Below are positions 52,006 to 61,426 of a stretch of DNA of 64,000 nt, one piece after another (positions within the stretch are counted from its first letter, which is position 1; every line of letters starts with the position of its first letter). The translations under genes were made by a program, and so were the position numbers. This DNA comes from Nocardioides sambongensis (lineage in GTDB: Bacteria > Actinomycetota > Actinomycetes > Propionibacteriales > Nocardioidaceae): positions 1,054,001 through 1,118,000 of the forward strand of contig NZ_CP041091.1 in assembly GCF_006494815.1 (NCBI RefSeq). The letters run 5' to 3'. The notes below the pieces were generated by a model, which saw only the letters and a list, made by a program, of their open reading frames with translations, was not told the origin of the DNA and searched no databases.

Positions 52006-53862
52006 ATGAGTCGAAGTGAGCTCGGTCACACCGCCGAACCGTCCCCTGCAAGCAGCACCAGCACCGGACTCTCCGCCGCCGCGTTGAGTCGCCGGCGCAT
52101 GGTCCAACTGGCTGCTGGTACCTCCCTGGTCGGAGCCACCGCCGGCCTCAGCCCCGCAGCCGCGGCCGGGGTCGGGCGCCGGCATCGCGACCCGGTCCGC
52201 GACACCATCCGTCGGACCGCCGTGTTCCTGGACGAGAAGCTCTCCTACCAGGGCGGCTACGTGTGGAATTACCTGCCCGACCTCTCGGCCAGCTGGGGCG
52301 AGATGGAGGCCCGGCGCACGATGTGCTGGGTGCAGCCTCCGGGCACGCCCAGCGTCGGTCACAGCCTGCTCGACGCCTACCACGCCACCGGCGACAAGCG
52401 CCTCTACCAGGCCGCGTTGCGCACCGGCTACGCCCTGGTCCGCGCCCAGCGGTCCGAGGGTGGCTGGAACTACATCCACGACTTCGCCGGCCAGTCCTCG
52501 CTCGAACACTGGTACGAGACGGTCGGCATCAACGGCTGGCGTCTGGAGGAGTTCCAGCACCTCTACGACAACTCGACCTTCGACGACGCCGCGACCAGCA
52601 CCGCTGCCCAGCTGATCCTCCGTCTGCATCTCCACAACCGTCGGGACCACAAGCTCGCCGTGTCCCTGCACAAGGCGATCACCTTCGTCACGAAGTCCCA
52701 GTTCCGCGGCGGGGTCGGTGACGGCGGCTGGCCCCAGCGCTGGCCGCGGGACCCGAACGCACTCACCGAGATGCCCTGGCCGGAGACGACGCCGTCCTGG
52801 TTGCCTGCGGACGCCCGCCAGGGGATGGAGGACGGCGACTACACCCAGCACGTCACCTTCAACGACAACGTGCTCGGCGAGAACATCAAGTTCCTCCTCA
52901 TGTGCGTGATCTCCCTGGGTCGCCGCGACCTCGTCGCTCCCGCCTATCGCGGGATGGCCTGCCTGAAGCGGATGCAGCTGGACGGTCCGCAGGCCGGTTG
53001 GGGTCTGCAGCACCTCAGGGTGGACAGCGGGGACCGGCCTGCCGGCGCGGTGGCCGGTGGACGCTCGTACGAGCCGCGCTCGCTCGCTACGCACACCACC
53101 CACACCAACATCGAGCAGCTGTTCAAGTACACCCAGCTCACCGGCGACCGTTCCTTCCTCGACGGCGTCCCGGCGGCGATCGAGTGGCTGGAGACCTGCC
53201 GGCTGACCGCCCAGCAGAAGGCGGAGAACCCGCTCATCGCGTCGCGGACCCACCCGACGTTCATCGAGGAGGGCACCAACAAGGGTCTCTTCGTGCACCG
53301 GTTCGGCTCCAACATCAACAACGGCGCCTACTACTTCGACTACGACCACACCAAGACGCTCAGCCACTACTCCGGCGGTCGGAGCGTCCCCATCGACGCG
53401 CTGCGCGCCGAGTACGAGCGGCTGATGGCGCTGAGCCGCGCCGACCTCGACGCGCTGCGAAGCCGCTCGCCGCTGGCCTGGGGCCGCCCCTACGAGTTGC
53501 CGCCCTTCTTCTCGCTGCGCGACCTCGACCTCCTCGACCTGCAGCGCGACGCCGAGATCCCGCTCACCGTGCCGTCCGAGGACGAGGTGTCGGCGATCGT
53601 GGCGGACGCCGCCGAGGAGGACTACTGGCTGTCCCCGGTCTCTGAGACGACCAACCCGTTCCGGGGGCACGGCCCCACCACCCCCTACGACGGCCAGGAG
53701 TACATGAGCAAGCACGTCGGCGACACGTTCGACACCTCGCCGTACCCGCCGGGCAACCCGCCCGCGGTGCCGCCGTACGAGCCGAAGCCGGCCCCGATGG
53801 TGATCAGCACCAGCACCTTCGTCTCCAACATGGGCAAGCTGATCTCGTACGTCGCCAAGTGA
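52006..53862 (+). CDS. Tat-exported pectate-lyase-like (alpha/alpha toroid) protein
   Basis: A 618-residue exported protein. The twin-arginine signal is SRRRMVQLAAGTSLVGATAG near residue 28, ending at the AAAA stretch near residue 50. The mature part has WGEMEARRTMCWVQPPGTPSVGHSLLDAYHATGDKRLYQAAL near residue 103 and repeated helix-turn patterns with SEGGWNYIHDF and DGGWPQRWPRD, resembling the (alpha/alpha)-toroid of family 10 pectate lyases and related uncharacterised proteins. The C-terminal 60 residues are Pro-rich. Enzyme activity is unproven. The start ATG has no clear ribosome site. Confidence 0.78.
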   Translation: MSRSELGHTAEPSPASSTSTGLSAAALSRRRMVQLAAGTSLVGATAGLSPAAAAGVGRRHRDPVRDTIRRTAVFLDEKLSYQGGYVWNYLPDLSASWGEMEARRTMCWVQPPGTPSVGHSLLDAYHATGDKRLYQAALRTGYALVRAQRSEGGWNYIHDFAGQSSLEHWYETVGINGWRLEEFQHLYDNSTFDDAATSTAAQLILRLHLHNRRDHKLAVSLHKAITFVTKSQFRGGVGDGGWPQRWPRDPNALTEMPWPETTPSWLPADARQGMEDGDYTQHVTFNDNVLGENIKFLLMCVISLGRRDLVAPAYRGMACLKRMQLDGPQAGWGLQHLRVDSGDRPAGAVAGGRSYEPRSLATHTTHTNIEQLFKYTQLTGDRSFLDGVPAAIEWLETCRLTAQQKAENPLIASRTHPTFIEEGTNKGLFVHRFGSNINNGAYYFDYDHTKTLSHYSGGRSVPIDALRAEYERLMALSRADLDALRSRSPLAWGRPYELPPFFSLRDLDLLDLQRDAEIPLTVPSEDEVSAIVADAAEEDYWLSPVSETTNPFRGHGPTTPYDGQEYMSKHVGDTFDTSPYPPGNPPAVPPYEPKPAPMVISTSTFVSNMGKLISYVAK

Positions 53863-53877
53863 CCCTCGGTCATCGCT

Positions 53878-53911
53878 GACGGGCCCCGGGTCATCGACCC
53901 CGGGGCCCGTC
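53878..53911 (+). terminator. Strong GC hairpin after the lyase-like gene
   Basis: GACGGGCCCCGGG and its complement form a perfect 13-bp stem with an 8-nt loop, 15 nt after the stop codon. Confidence 0.75.
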
Positions 53912-53975
53912 GGTACGTCCACTACGCTGCTGCCGCCGCACCCGAGAGCGGCCGAGACACGATGGAGGACGTTGC

Positions 53976-55331
53976 ATGAACGAGCCGGTCAGCTACACCC
54001 TCGAGCCGAACGAGGCGCCGACCCACTGGTACAACATCGTGGCGGACCTGCCGACGCCCCCGCCCCGCCGCTGCACCCCGCCACCCACCAGCCGGTCGGG
54101 CCGGACGACCTGGCGCCGCTGTTCCCGCCGGAGCTGATCGCCCAGGAGGTCTCGGCCGAGCGGGAGATCGCCATCCCCGACCCGGTCCTCGACGTCTATG
54201 CCCAGTACCGGCCCTCGCCGCTCTACCGCGCGCGCCGGTGGGAGCAGAAGCTCGGCACCTCCGCGCGGATCTACGTCAAGTACGAGGGCGTCTCGCCGGC
54301 CGGCTCCCACAAGGTCAACACGTCGGTGCCGCAGGTCTACTACAACGCGATCAACGGCATCACGAAGCTCACCACGGAGACCGGTGCCGGCCAGTGGGGC
54401 ACCGCCCTCTCCTACGCCAGCGCGCTGTTCGGCGTGGAGTGCGAGGTGTGGCAGGTCGGGGCGTCGTTCGACACGAAGCCGCAGCGGCGCACCCTGATCG
54501 AGGTCTTCGGCGGCAGGGTCTACCGCTCGCCGAGCCGGATGACCGAGGCCGGCAAGGCCTTCGAGGACGGACACCCGGGCTCCCTCGGCATCGCGATCTC
54601 GGAGGCCGTCGAGATGGCGGCCCAGGCCGACGACACCAAGTACGCGCTCGGCTCGGTGCTCAACCACGTGCTGCTGCACCAGACCGTGATCGGTCAGGAG
54701 GCGGTGCTGCAGCTCGCCAAGGCGGGGGAGAGCGGTGCGGACCTGGTGATCGGATGTGCCGGCGGCGGATCCAACTTCGCGGCCTGGCGTTTCCGTTCCT
54801 CGGGGAGAAGCTGGCCGGTCGTCAGGCCCCCGGATCCTGGCCGTCGAGCCGGCCTCGTGCCCGACCCTGACCCGCGGCGAATACCGCTACGACTTCGGTG
54901 ACACCGCCGGACTCACCCCGCTGATGAAGATGCACACCCTCGGCCACGACTTCGTGCCGTCGCCGATCCACGCGGGCGGACTGCGCTACCACGGCATGGC
55001 GCCGCTGGTCTCGCACACCTACGCCGAGGGCCTGATCGAGGCCACCTCACTGCACCAGAGCGAGTGCTTCACCGCAGCCGTCGAGTTCGCCCGGACCCAG
55101 GGCATCGTGCCGGCGCCGGAGTCGTCGCACGCGCTGGCACAGGCGCGTCGCGAGGCACTGGCCGCGGCGGAGACCGGCGCGGAGCCGGTCATCGTGGTCG
55201 GGCTCTCGGGTCACGGGCTGCTCGAGCTCGGCGCCTACGACAGCTTCCTCGGTGGGCGGCTCGAGGACGACCCGCTCTCCGACGAGGACCTGGCGGCCGC
55301 ACTCGCCGGAGTGCCGGTCGTCACGGGGTGA
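53976..55331 (+). CDS. TrpB-like PLP-dependent enzyme (TrpB2 type), three apparent frameshifts
   Basis: A tryptophan-synthase-beta-like enzyme of the long TrpB2 branch, 452 residues if three bases are restored. The PLP lysine is in [11 protein letters not shown] near residue 112, and the [11 protein letters not shown] phosphate loop is near residue 265. The frame slips near 54057-54066, at 54781-54782 and at 54827-54831; each time one G or C is missing from a run and the next frame continues the same protein. TrpB2 can make tryptophan from indole and serine without TrpA; here no trp genes are adjacent. An inactive gene cannot be ruled out. Confidence 0.78.
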
Positions 55332-55944
55332 GGCCGCGGTCGACCAGCTCGGCGTAGGGATCGACCGGGTCGCCCCGGTGCACCTCGAGGTGCAGGTGCG
55401 GCCCGGTGGTGTTGCCGGTCAGCCCGATCGCGCCCACCGGGCGCCCGGCGGTGACCGAGGCACCCGCGTCGACGGTGGTGGCGCTGAGGTGGCAGTACCA
55501 CCAGATCGAGCCGTCGTCGGCACGGACCACGACCTTCAGACCGAAGGCGCCGTCGTAGCCCACGGAGACCACGGTGCCGTCGACGACCGAGGACACGGCG
55601 GTGCCGTACGGCGCCGCGAAGTCCAGACCGGTGTGGGTCGAGCTCCAGTTGGCGCCGGCGGAGCCGAAGGTCCCGGTGAGGCGGTAGCCACGCACCGGCA
55701 GCACGGCGGTGACCGGAGCCAACGGGGTACGGCGTACCACCGTGCGCGTGGGTCGGCGGACCACGAGAGCGCCGGCCGCGCGGACGCCCGTCGCCGCCAG
55801 CACCATGGTGTCGTCGCCGGTGGTCGCGGTCGCCTCCGCGGCGCGCGCACCCGCGGAGGGCGCTGCACCGACGCAGCCGAGGGCCAGCCCGGCGGTGGCC
55901 GCGACGAACAGCGACCGGCGCAGGGTGGATCGGTGTGCGGACAT
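55321..55944 (-). CDS. M23 family metallopeptidase (LytM-like)
   Basis: A 207-residue secreted endopeptidase with a signal peptide (residues 1-35, [23 protein letters not shown] pattern). The zinc site is complete: H and D in [12 protein letters not shown] near residue 117 and the HLHLEV motif near residue 188. These enzymes cut peptidoglycan cross-links; the region between signal and catalytic domain is basic and unstructured. An AAGGA ribosome site is 10 nt before the ATG. It overlaps the convergent TrpB-like gene by 11 bp. Confidence 0.92.
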   Translation of the reverse strand: MSAHRSTLRRSLFVAATAGLALGCVGAAPSAGARAAEATATTGDDTMVLAATGVRAAGALVVRRPTRTVVRRTPLAPVTAVLPVRGYRLTGTFGSAGANWSSTHTGLDFAAPYGTAVSSVVDGTVVSVGYDGAFGLKVVVRADDGSIWWYCHLSATTVDAGASVTAGRPVGAIGLTGNTTGPHLHLEVHRGDPVDPYAELVDRGLTP

Positions 55945-56160
55945 GCTCAGATTCCTTCTGACGGGTACTTGACAGGTGCTAACTGCTGCAAGCACCGCGA
56001 TCCAGTGAGACAGCCCGGGGGCGATCGACCCAACTCACCGCACCCGCGACTGTGACCCCGTTCATGGACCTGGATCACACCGCCGCCGGGCCGTGCACCG
56101 ATCTGGGACCGACATCACACCCGGGGTTGCACGCTTCGCTCCGCGTGCCACGATGGCGTC
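55945..56160. other. Divergent intergenic region, no clear signal
   Basis: A 216-bp spacer between the M23 and M20 genes. It is less GC-rich than the genes and must hold both promoters. A CACGAT hexamer lies 6 nt before the M20 ATG at 56161. I looked for a c-di-AMP (ydaO-type) riboswitch, common before such peptidases, and did not see its conserved core. Confidence 0.4.
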
Positions 56161-57488
56161 ATGGATGCGACGCGGATCGATGCTCGGGAAGTCGACCCTG
56201 CGGCCGAGGTCGTCGAACTCTGCCGTGACCTGATCCGCTGCGACACCTCCAACTACGGGGACGTCGAGGGTCCCGGTGAGCGCAAGGCCGCGGAGTACGT
56301 CGCGGAGCGGCTCGCCGAGGCCGGGCTCGAGCCGAAGGTCATCGAGACCTCACCCGGCCGCACCAACGTGGTCGCGCACTGGGGCGGCGCCGACCCGGCC
56401 CGGACCGACGGCCTGCTGGTGCACGGCCACCTCGACGTGGTCCCGGCGGCCGCCGAGGACTGGCAGGTGGACCCGTTCAGCGGCGAGGTGGTCGACGGGT
56501 ACGTGTGGGGCCGCGGCGCGGTCGACATGAAGGACTTCGACGCGATGATGCTCTCCGTGGTGCGCGCCCGGCAGGCCGCCGGACGGGTCCCGGACCGCCC
56601 GATCGTGCTGTGCTTCACCGCCGACGAGGAGGCCGGCGGCCACCACGGCGCCGAGGTGCTGGTGCGCGACCACCCCGACCTCTTCGACGGGTGCACCGAG
56701 GCGATCGGCGAGGTCGGCGGTTTCTCCACCACCGTCCGGGCCGGCGCCTCTACCTGGTCGAGGCCGCCGAACGCGGCATGGCCTGGATGCGGCTGACCTC
56801 CCGCGGCCGCGCCGGACACGGATCGATGATCAACGACGACAACGCCGTCACCCGGCTCGCGTCGGCGGTGGCCCGGATCGGTGCCCACGAGTGGCCCGTG
56901 CGGCTCACCCCGACGATGCGGACCCTGCTCGCAGCCGTCGGCGACCTGGCCGGCGAGGAGGCGACGCCGGAGAACGCGGTGCGACTCATGCAGGAGTTCG
57001 GCCCGGCCACCCGGATGCTCGGGGCCGTGCTGAAGAACTCGGTGAACCCGACCATGCTCGAGGCGGGATACAAGGTCAACGTCATCCCCACCGAGGCCAC
57101 CGCCCACCTCGACGGTCGCTTCCTCCCCGGCTACGAGGAGGAGTTCTTCGGGACGCTGCGCGAGCTGGTCGGGGACGACATCGCCATCGACTTCGTCTCC
57201 AAGCAACCTCCGTGGGAGATGCCCTACGAGGGTGCCGTGGTCGACGCGATGACGCGCAGCCTGCTCGCCGAGGACCCCGACGCGGTGGTCGCGCCCTACC
57301 TGATGAGCGCAGGCACCGACGCCAAGCACTTCTCCAAGCTGGGGATCCGCACCTACGGATTCGTCCCGTTGCGGCTGCCCGACGACCTCGACTTCACCGC
57401 GCTGTTCCACGGCGTCGACGAGCGGGTGCCGGTCGACGCACTGGAGTTCGGCGCGCGGGTGGTCGACCGGTTCCTCGACCAGGCCTGA
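56161..57488 (+). CDS. M20/M25/M40 family metallohydrolase, apparent frameshift
   Basis: A 442-residue ArgE/DapE-like dinuclear zinc enzyme after restoring one G at 56743-56744. Metal ligands are visible as LLVHGHLDVVP near residue 81, GRGAVDMKD near residue 117 and FTADEEAGG near residue 156, and the dimerisation domain reads GRAGHGSMIND near residue 218. A late GTDAKHFSKLGI and FHGVDERV complete the site. It would remove amino acids or acyl groups from small peptides or N-acyl amino acids; substrate unknown. The break looks like a sequence error. Confidence 0.83.
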
Positions 57489-57536
57489 CCCGACCGGCCT
57501 GATGCGACCGGGTCCGACCGCGTCCGCGAGCGACGG

Positions 57537-57767
57537 TCAGGCGGTGCGCACCGCGCGGATGATCTTGCGGCGCAGCACCACGCGGCGCTTGCCGTCGGGG
57601 CCGATCTGCACCCGGTCCAGCTCCCAGCCGCCGTGCTCGGCCCGTTCGGTGAGCAGCTTGGTCACCACGTTGCGGGAGAACTCACGGTCGAACGTGACCC
57701 GCTCGAACTCCCACTCCACGCCACGACCGAGCCCGCGGAGCAGCACGTCGCGGGGCGCGCGGCTCAT
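57537..57767 (-). CDS. DUF5703-like small protein
   Basis: A 76-residue basic protein with VEWEFERVTFDREFSRNVVTKLLTERAEHGGWEL in pattern, followed by strands VQIGPDGKRRVVLRRKII. The family occurs in Nocardioides-like actinobacteria and its function is unknown. Its ATG overlaps the stop of the aldo/keto reductase gene, so it is co-translated. Confidence 0.78.
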   Translation of the reverse strand: MSRAPRDVLLRGLGRGVEWEFERVTFDREFSRNVVTKLLTERAEHGGWELDRVQIGPDGKRRVVLRRKIIRAVRTA

Positions 57768-58729
57768 CCGTCGTACCCGGTGAACGGGTCGGAGACGTCG
57801 TCCAGCGCCGCCCGGATCTCCGGCGGCAGCGTCCGGCCCTCGGAGCCGAGCGCGACCTTGAGCTGGCTCGCCGTCCGCGCGCCCACGATCGGTGCGCAGA
57901 CGCCGACCCGGTCGCGGACCCACACCAGGGCCACCTCCAGCGGCGTCCACCCCAGCCCGTCCGCGGCGCGGCAGACGGCCTCGACCACCTGGCGGCTGTG
58001 CTCGTCGAAGTAGGTCTCCACGAACGAGGAGAAGGCGCGCGATGCGCCACGGGAGTCCGATGGCGTACCGCCGCGGTACTTCCCGGTGAGCACCCCGCGT
58101 CCCAGCGGGGACCAGGGGAGCACTCCCAGACCGCACGCGGACGCGGCCGGCAGCACCTCGTGCTCGATGCGCCGGTTGACCAGCGAGTACTCCACCTGCG
58201 TGGACACCAGCGGTGCCCGGCCCGGCACCGCCCGTTGCCAGGTCGCGGCCTGGGCGGTCTGCCAGCCGGTGTAGTTGGAGACGCCCACGTACGCCACGCG
58301 CCCGCTGCTCACCGCGTGGTCGAGCGCGCCGAGCGTCTCCTCCCACGGCACGTCGTCGCTCCAGAGGTGGACCTGCCAGAGATCGATGTGGTCGGTGCCG
58401 AGGCGGCGCAGGGACGTGTCCAGGCCGCGCAGCAGCGCACCGCGTGAGGTGTCGCTGGTGCGCTCGCCGCCGCGGCGCCAGATCCCCGCCTTGGTGGCGA
58501 GCACCACCTCGTCGCGAGGCACCACGTCACCGACCAGCGAGCCGATGAGCGCCTCCGACCGACCATCGGTGTAGCCGGCCGCGGTGTCGATCAGCGTGCC
58601 GCCGGCATCCACGAACGCGACCAGCTGGTCGCGGGCCTCGTGCTCGTCGGTGTCCTTGCCCCAGGTCATCGTGCCGAGCCCCAGTCGCGAGACGCGGAGT
58701 CCGCTGGGACCGACGAACCGCTGCTGCAT
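57764..58729 (-). CDS. Aldo/keto reductase
   Basis: A 321-residue NADPH-dependent TIM-barrel oxidoreductase. The catalytic tetrad is readable: Asp in FVDAGGTLIDTAAGYTDG near residue 42, Tyr in the same segment, Lys in LATKAGIW near residue 77, His in LWQVHLWSDD near residue 122. The substrate is unknown. It resembles the Tas/YghZ group. The ATG at 58729 has TACCTT 7 nt upstream. Confidence 0.9.
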   Translation of the reverse strand: MQQRFVGPSGLRVSRLGLGTMTWGKDTDEHEARDQLVAFVDAGGTLIDTAAGYTDGRSEALIGSLVGDVVPRDEVVLATKAGIWRRGGERTSDTSRGALLRGLDTSLRRLGTDHIDLWQVHLWSDDVPWEETLGALDHAVSSGRVAYVGVSNYTGWQTAQAATWQRAVPGRAPLVSTQVEYSLVNRRIEHEVLPAASACGLGVLPWSPLGRGVLTGKYRGGTPSDSRGASRAFSSFVETYFDEHSRQVVEAVCRAADGLGWTPLEVALVWVRDRVGVCAPIVGARTASQLKVALGSEGRTLPPEIRAALDDVSDPFTGYDG

Positions 58730-58736
58730 GGTGCAC

Positions 58737-58742
58737 AAGGTA
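58737..58742 (-). promoter_or_regulatory. -10 hexamer TACCTT, leaderless start
   Basis: On the minus strand TACCTT lies 7 nt before the aldo/keto reductase ATG at 58729. Confidence 0.45.
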
Positions 58743-58787
58743 GCGCCGGGTGGGTGGGGCGTCGGACGGGGCACGCCGGAGGCGCCC

Positions 58788-58793
58788 TAGGAT
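58788..58793 (+). promoter_or_regulatory. -10 hexamer TAGGAT of uppP, leaderless start
   Basis: TAGGAT lies 6 nt before the GTG at 58800. Confidence 0.5.
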
Positions 58794-58799
58794 CGCCGC

Positions 58800-59642
58800 G
58801 TGGTCGAGTTCCTCCAGGCGGTGTTCCTCGGCGTCCTCCAGGGCCTGACCGAGTTCCTGCCGATCTCCAGCAGCGCCCATCTGCGGATCTTCCCCGAGCT
58901 GTTCGGTTGGGGCGATCCGGGTGCCCCGTTCACCGCGGTGATCCAGATCGGCACCGAGCTCGCCGTGCTGATCTACTTCCGCAAGGACATCTGGCGGATC
59001 GCCAATGCCTGGCTCCGCTCGTTGGCCAAGCCGGAGTACCGCGGCACGTTCGACGCCCGGATGGGGTGGTTCATCATCGTCGGCTCGCTGCCGATCGTGA
59101 TCCTCGGCGTCGCCCTCAAGGACGTGATCGAGCAGGACTTCCGCAACCTGTGGATCATCGGCACCACGCTGATCGTGCTCGGCATCGTGCTCGGCATCGC
59201 GGACCGGTTCAGCCGCAACGACCGCGAGATCAAGCAGCTCACCCTGCGCCACGCGGTCTACATGGGGTTCGCCCAGGCCGCCGCGCTGATCCCCGGTGTC
59301 TCGCGGTCGGGGGCGACCATCTCGATGGGGCGCTTCCTCGGCTACGAGCGGGAGGCCGCCACCCGGTTCGCCTTCCTGCTGGCCATTCCCGCGGTGGTCG
59401 GGGCCGGCCTCTTCGAGCTCGGCGAGATCTCCCACGTGGGGGAGAGCGCCGCCGGCGAGGCGGGCTATGGGTGGGTCGCCACGATCACCGCCACGATCAC
59501 CTCGTTCATCGTCGGGTACGCCGCCATCGCGTGGCTGCTGCGCTACGTCTCGACCAGGTCCTACGCGCCGTTCGTGATCTACCGCATCGTGCTCGGCACC
59601 AGCGTGCTGATCCTGCTCGGCGCCGGCGTGCTCACGCCCTGA
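58800..59642 (+). CDS. uppP: Undecaprenyl-diphosphatase (BacA family)
   Basis: A 280-residue polytopic membrane enzyme that recycles undecaprenyl diphosphate to the monophosphate for cell wall synthesis and can confer bacitracin tolerance. Motif one is QGLTEFLPISSSAHL at residues 14-28, motif two is PGVSRSGATI near residue 164. About eight transmembrane segments. It ends 9 nt from convergent corA. Confidence 0.96.
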   Translation: MVEFLQAVFLGVLQGLTEFLPISSSAHLRIFPELFGWGDPGAPFTAVIQIGTELAVLIYFRKDIWRIANAWLRSLAKPEYRGTFDARMGWFIIVGSLPIVILGVALKDVIEQDFRNLWIIGTTLIVLGIVLGIADRFSRNDREIKQLTLRHAVYMGFAQAAALIPGVSRSGATISMGRFLGYEREAATRFAFLLAIPAVVGAGLFELGEISHVGESAAGEAGYGWVATITATITSFIVGYAAIAWLLRYVSTRSYAPFVIYRIVLGTSVLILLGAGVLTP

Positions 59643-59651
59643 CCCGGCGCC

Positions 59652-60632
59652 TCAGAGCCACCCGGAGCGCTTGAACAGCCAGAACAGGCCGAGCGAGGCG
59701 CCGATCATCAGCACCATCGCGAACGGGTAGCCCCACGCCCAGTGCAGCTCGGGCATGTGGTCGAAGTTCATCCCGTAGACGCCGGCGATCAGGGTCGGCA
59801 CCGCGGCCAGCCCGATCGCCGCGGAGATCTTGCGCATGTCGTCGTTCTGCTGCACCGCGATCCGCGCCATGTGCCCGTCGAACGCCGAGGAGAGCAGCGA
59901 CTCCAGGGTGTCGACCTCCTCCGCGGCCCGGGCCAGGTGGTCGCTGACGTCCCGGAAGAACGGCGCGGCCTGCTCCGCGATGAGCGGGGCCGACCCGGCG
60001 GCGAAACGGCGCATCGGCTCGCGCAGGGGCAGCACCGCGCGTCGTACCTCGGCGAGCTCGCGCTTGAGCGTGTAGATCCGGACCGAGTCGTCGGTGCGGC
60101 GGTCGCTGAAGACCGACGTCTCCACCTCGTCGACGTCGGTCTCCAGCTCGGCGATCACGGCGGCGTAGGCGTCGACCACCACGTCGCAGACCGCGTAGAC
60201 CACGGCGGACGGCCCGTGGTCGAGCACCGCCTGCCGCTCCTCCAGGCTGTGCCGGGCGTCGCTGAGCGGGGAGCCGGACCCGTGCCGCACGCTGACCACG
60301 AAGTCGGAGCCGATGAAGAGGTTGATCTCGCCGGTCTCCACAGCATCCTCGGCGTCGACGTACCAGAGGGTCTTGAGCACCAGGAACAGGGTGGCGTCGT
60401 ACTGCTCGAGCTTGGGCCGCTGGTGCGCCTCCACGGCGTCCTCCACAGCGAGCGGGTGCAGCCCGAAGATCTCCGCCACCACGGCGAGCTCGTCGTGGCG
60501 CGGCTCGTGCAGCCCCACCCAGACGAAGTCACCGTCCTGGTCGGCCGCCTCCCGGAGCCGCCGGACGTCCCTGGAGGGCCCTGCCTCCGCGATCCGCTGC
60601 CCGCGCCGGTAGAGCGCACCGTCGACGATCAC
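59652..60632 (-). CDS. corA: CorA family magnesium/cobalt transporter
   Basis: A 326-residue divalent cation channel. The long cytoplasmic domain (ALYRRGQRIAE to about residue 260) is followed by two transmembrane helices, the first ending in the selectivity motif YGMNF near residue 278. The C-terminus is short and basic. Start is GTG, with TAGCGT 6 nt upstream on the minus strand. Confidence 0.94.
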   Translation of the reverse strand: MIVDGALYRRGQRIAEAGPSRDVRRLREAADQDGDFVWVGLHEPRHDELAVVAEIFGLHPLAVEDAVEAHQRPKLEQYDATLFLVLKTLWYVDAEDAVETGEINLFIGSDFVVSVRHGSGSPLSDARHSLEERQAVLDHGPSAVVYAVCDVVVDAYAAVIAELETDVDEVETSVFSDRRTDDSVRIYTLKRELAEVRRAVLPLREPMRRFAAGSAPLIAEQAAPFFRDVSDHLARAAEEVDTLESLLSSAFDGHMARIAVQQNDDMRKISAAIGLAAVPTLIAGVYGMNFDHMPELHWAWGYPFAMVLMIGASLGLFWLFKRSGWL

Positions 60633-60638
60633 AGCCGC

Positions 60639-60644
60639 ACGCTA
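60639..60644 (-). promoter_or_regulatory. -10 hexamer TAGCGT of corA, leaderless start
   Basis: On the minus strand TAGCGT lies 6 nt before the corA GTG at 60632. Confidence 0.5.
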
Positions 60645-60668
60645 GCCCGGCCCCGACGGGGTGCGGGC

Positions 60669-60674
60669 TAGGCT
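60669..60674 (+). promoter_or_regulatory. -10 hexamer TAGGCT, leaderless start
   Basis: TAGGCT lies 8 nt before the GTG at 60683. Confidence 0.45.
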
Positions 60675-60682
60675 CACCGACC

Positions 60683-61393
60683 GTGGCCACCCTGATCCTG
60701 GTGCGGCACGGCCGCACCACTGCGAACGCGTCCGGCATCCTGGCCGGCCGGCTCCCCGGCGTACGGCTCGACGAGACGGGTCTCGCCCAGGCCGAGCGCG
60801 CGGCGCGGCGGATCGGCGTGGTCCCGGTGGCCGAAGTGGTCACCAGCCCGCAGGAGCGGTGCCGCCAGACCGCCCGCGCGGTGCTCGGCGCGCAGCGGGC
60901 CGCCGGCAACCCGCTGCGGGCGCGCACCGACAAGGCACTCGCCGAGTGCGACTACGGCGACTGGCAGGGGCGCCCGCTCAAGGAGCTCGCCGAGGAGCCG
61001 CTGTGGCGCACCGTCCAACGCCAGCCGTCGGCGGTGACGTTCCCCGGCGGGGAGTCCCTGGTGGTGATGCAGCACCGCGCCGTCGATGCGGTACGGCGCC
61101 GCGACGCCACGATCGAGGCCGAGCACGGCCCCGGGGCGGTGTGGGTGGCGGTCAGCCACGGCGACATCATCAAGTCCTTGCTGGCCGATGCGCTCGGCAT
61201 GCACCTCGACCTCTTCCAGCGGCTGCACGTCGACCCGGCGTCAGTGTCGGTGATCCGCTACGGCGGTGACCGCCCGTTCGTGATGGCGACGAACACCCAC
61301 GACGGGGACCTCTCCTGGCTCGTGGCGCCGGCGCGACAGGCCCCCGCCGCGGACGCGGCCGTGGGCGGTGGCGCCGGCCCGGGTGCCGTGTAG
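60683..61393 (+). CDS. Histidine phosphatase family protein (MSMEG_4193 type)
   Basis: A 236-residue phosphoglycerate-mutase-like phosphatase. The catalytic histidine is in LVRHGRTTAN at residues 6-15, the acid-base Glu region is CDYGDWQGRPL near residue 94, and the second His is in VSHGDIIKSLLAD near residue 157. It belongs to the actinobacterial subgroup always found near DUF3090 and mshC, as here. The substrate is unknown; a phospho-sugar of the mycothiol or inositol route is a fair guess from position. Confidence 0.88.
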   Translation: MATLILVRHGRTTANASGILAGRLPGVRLDETGLAQAERAARRIGVVPVAEVVTSPQERCRQTARAVLGAQRAAGNPLRARTDKALAECDYGDWQGRPLKELAEEPLWRTVQRQPSAVTFPGGESLVVMQHRAVDAVRRRDATIEAEHGPGAVWVAVSHGDIIKSLLADALGMHLDLFQRLHVDPASVSVIRYGGDRPFVMATNTHDGDLSWLVAPARQAPAADAAVGGGAGPGAV

Positions 61394-61413
61394 GTCCGGC
61401 ACGGCGATCCCGC

Positions 61414-61419
61414 TAGGTT
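61414..61419 (+). promoter_or_regulatory. -10 hexamer TAGGTT, leaderless start
   Basis: TAGGTT lies 7 nt before the ATG at 61427. Confidence 0.5.
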
Positions 61420-61426
61420 TGAAAGC

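Noticed and set aside
55945..56160. c-di-AMP (ydaO-type) riboswitch upstream of the M23 peptidase
   Set aside because: Such riboswitches often precede cell wall hydrolases in actinobacteria, but their conserved core was not seen on the minus strand here.
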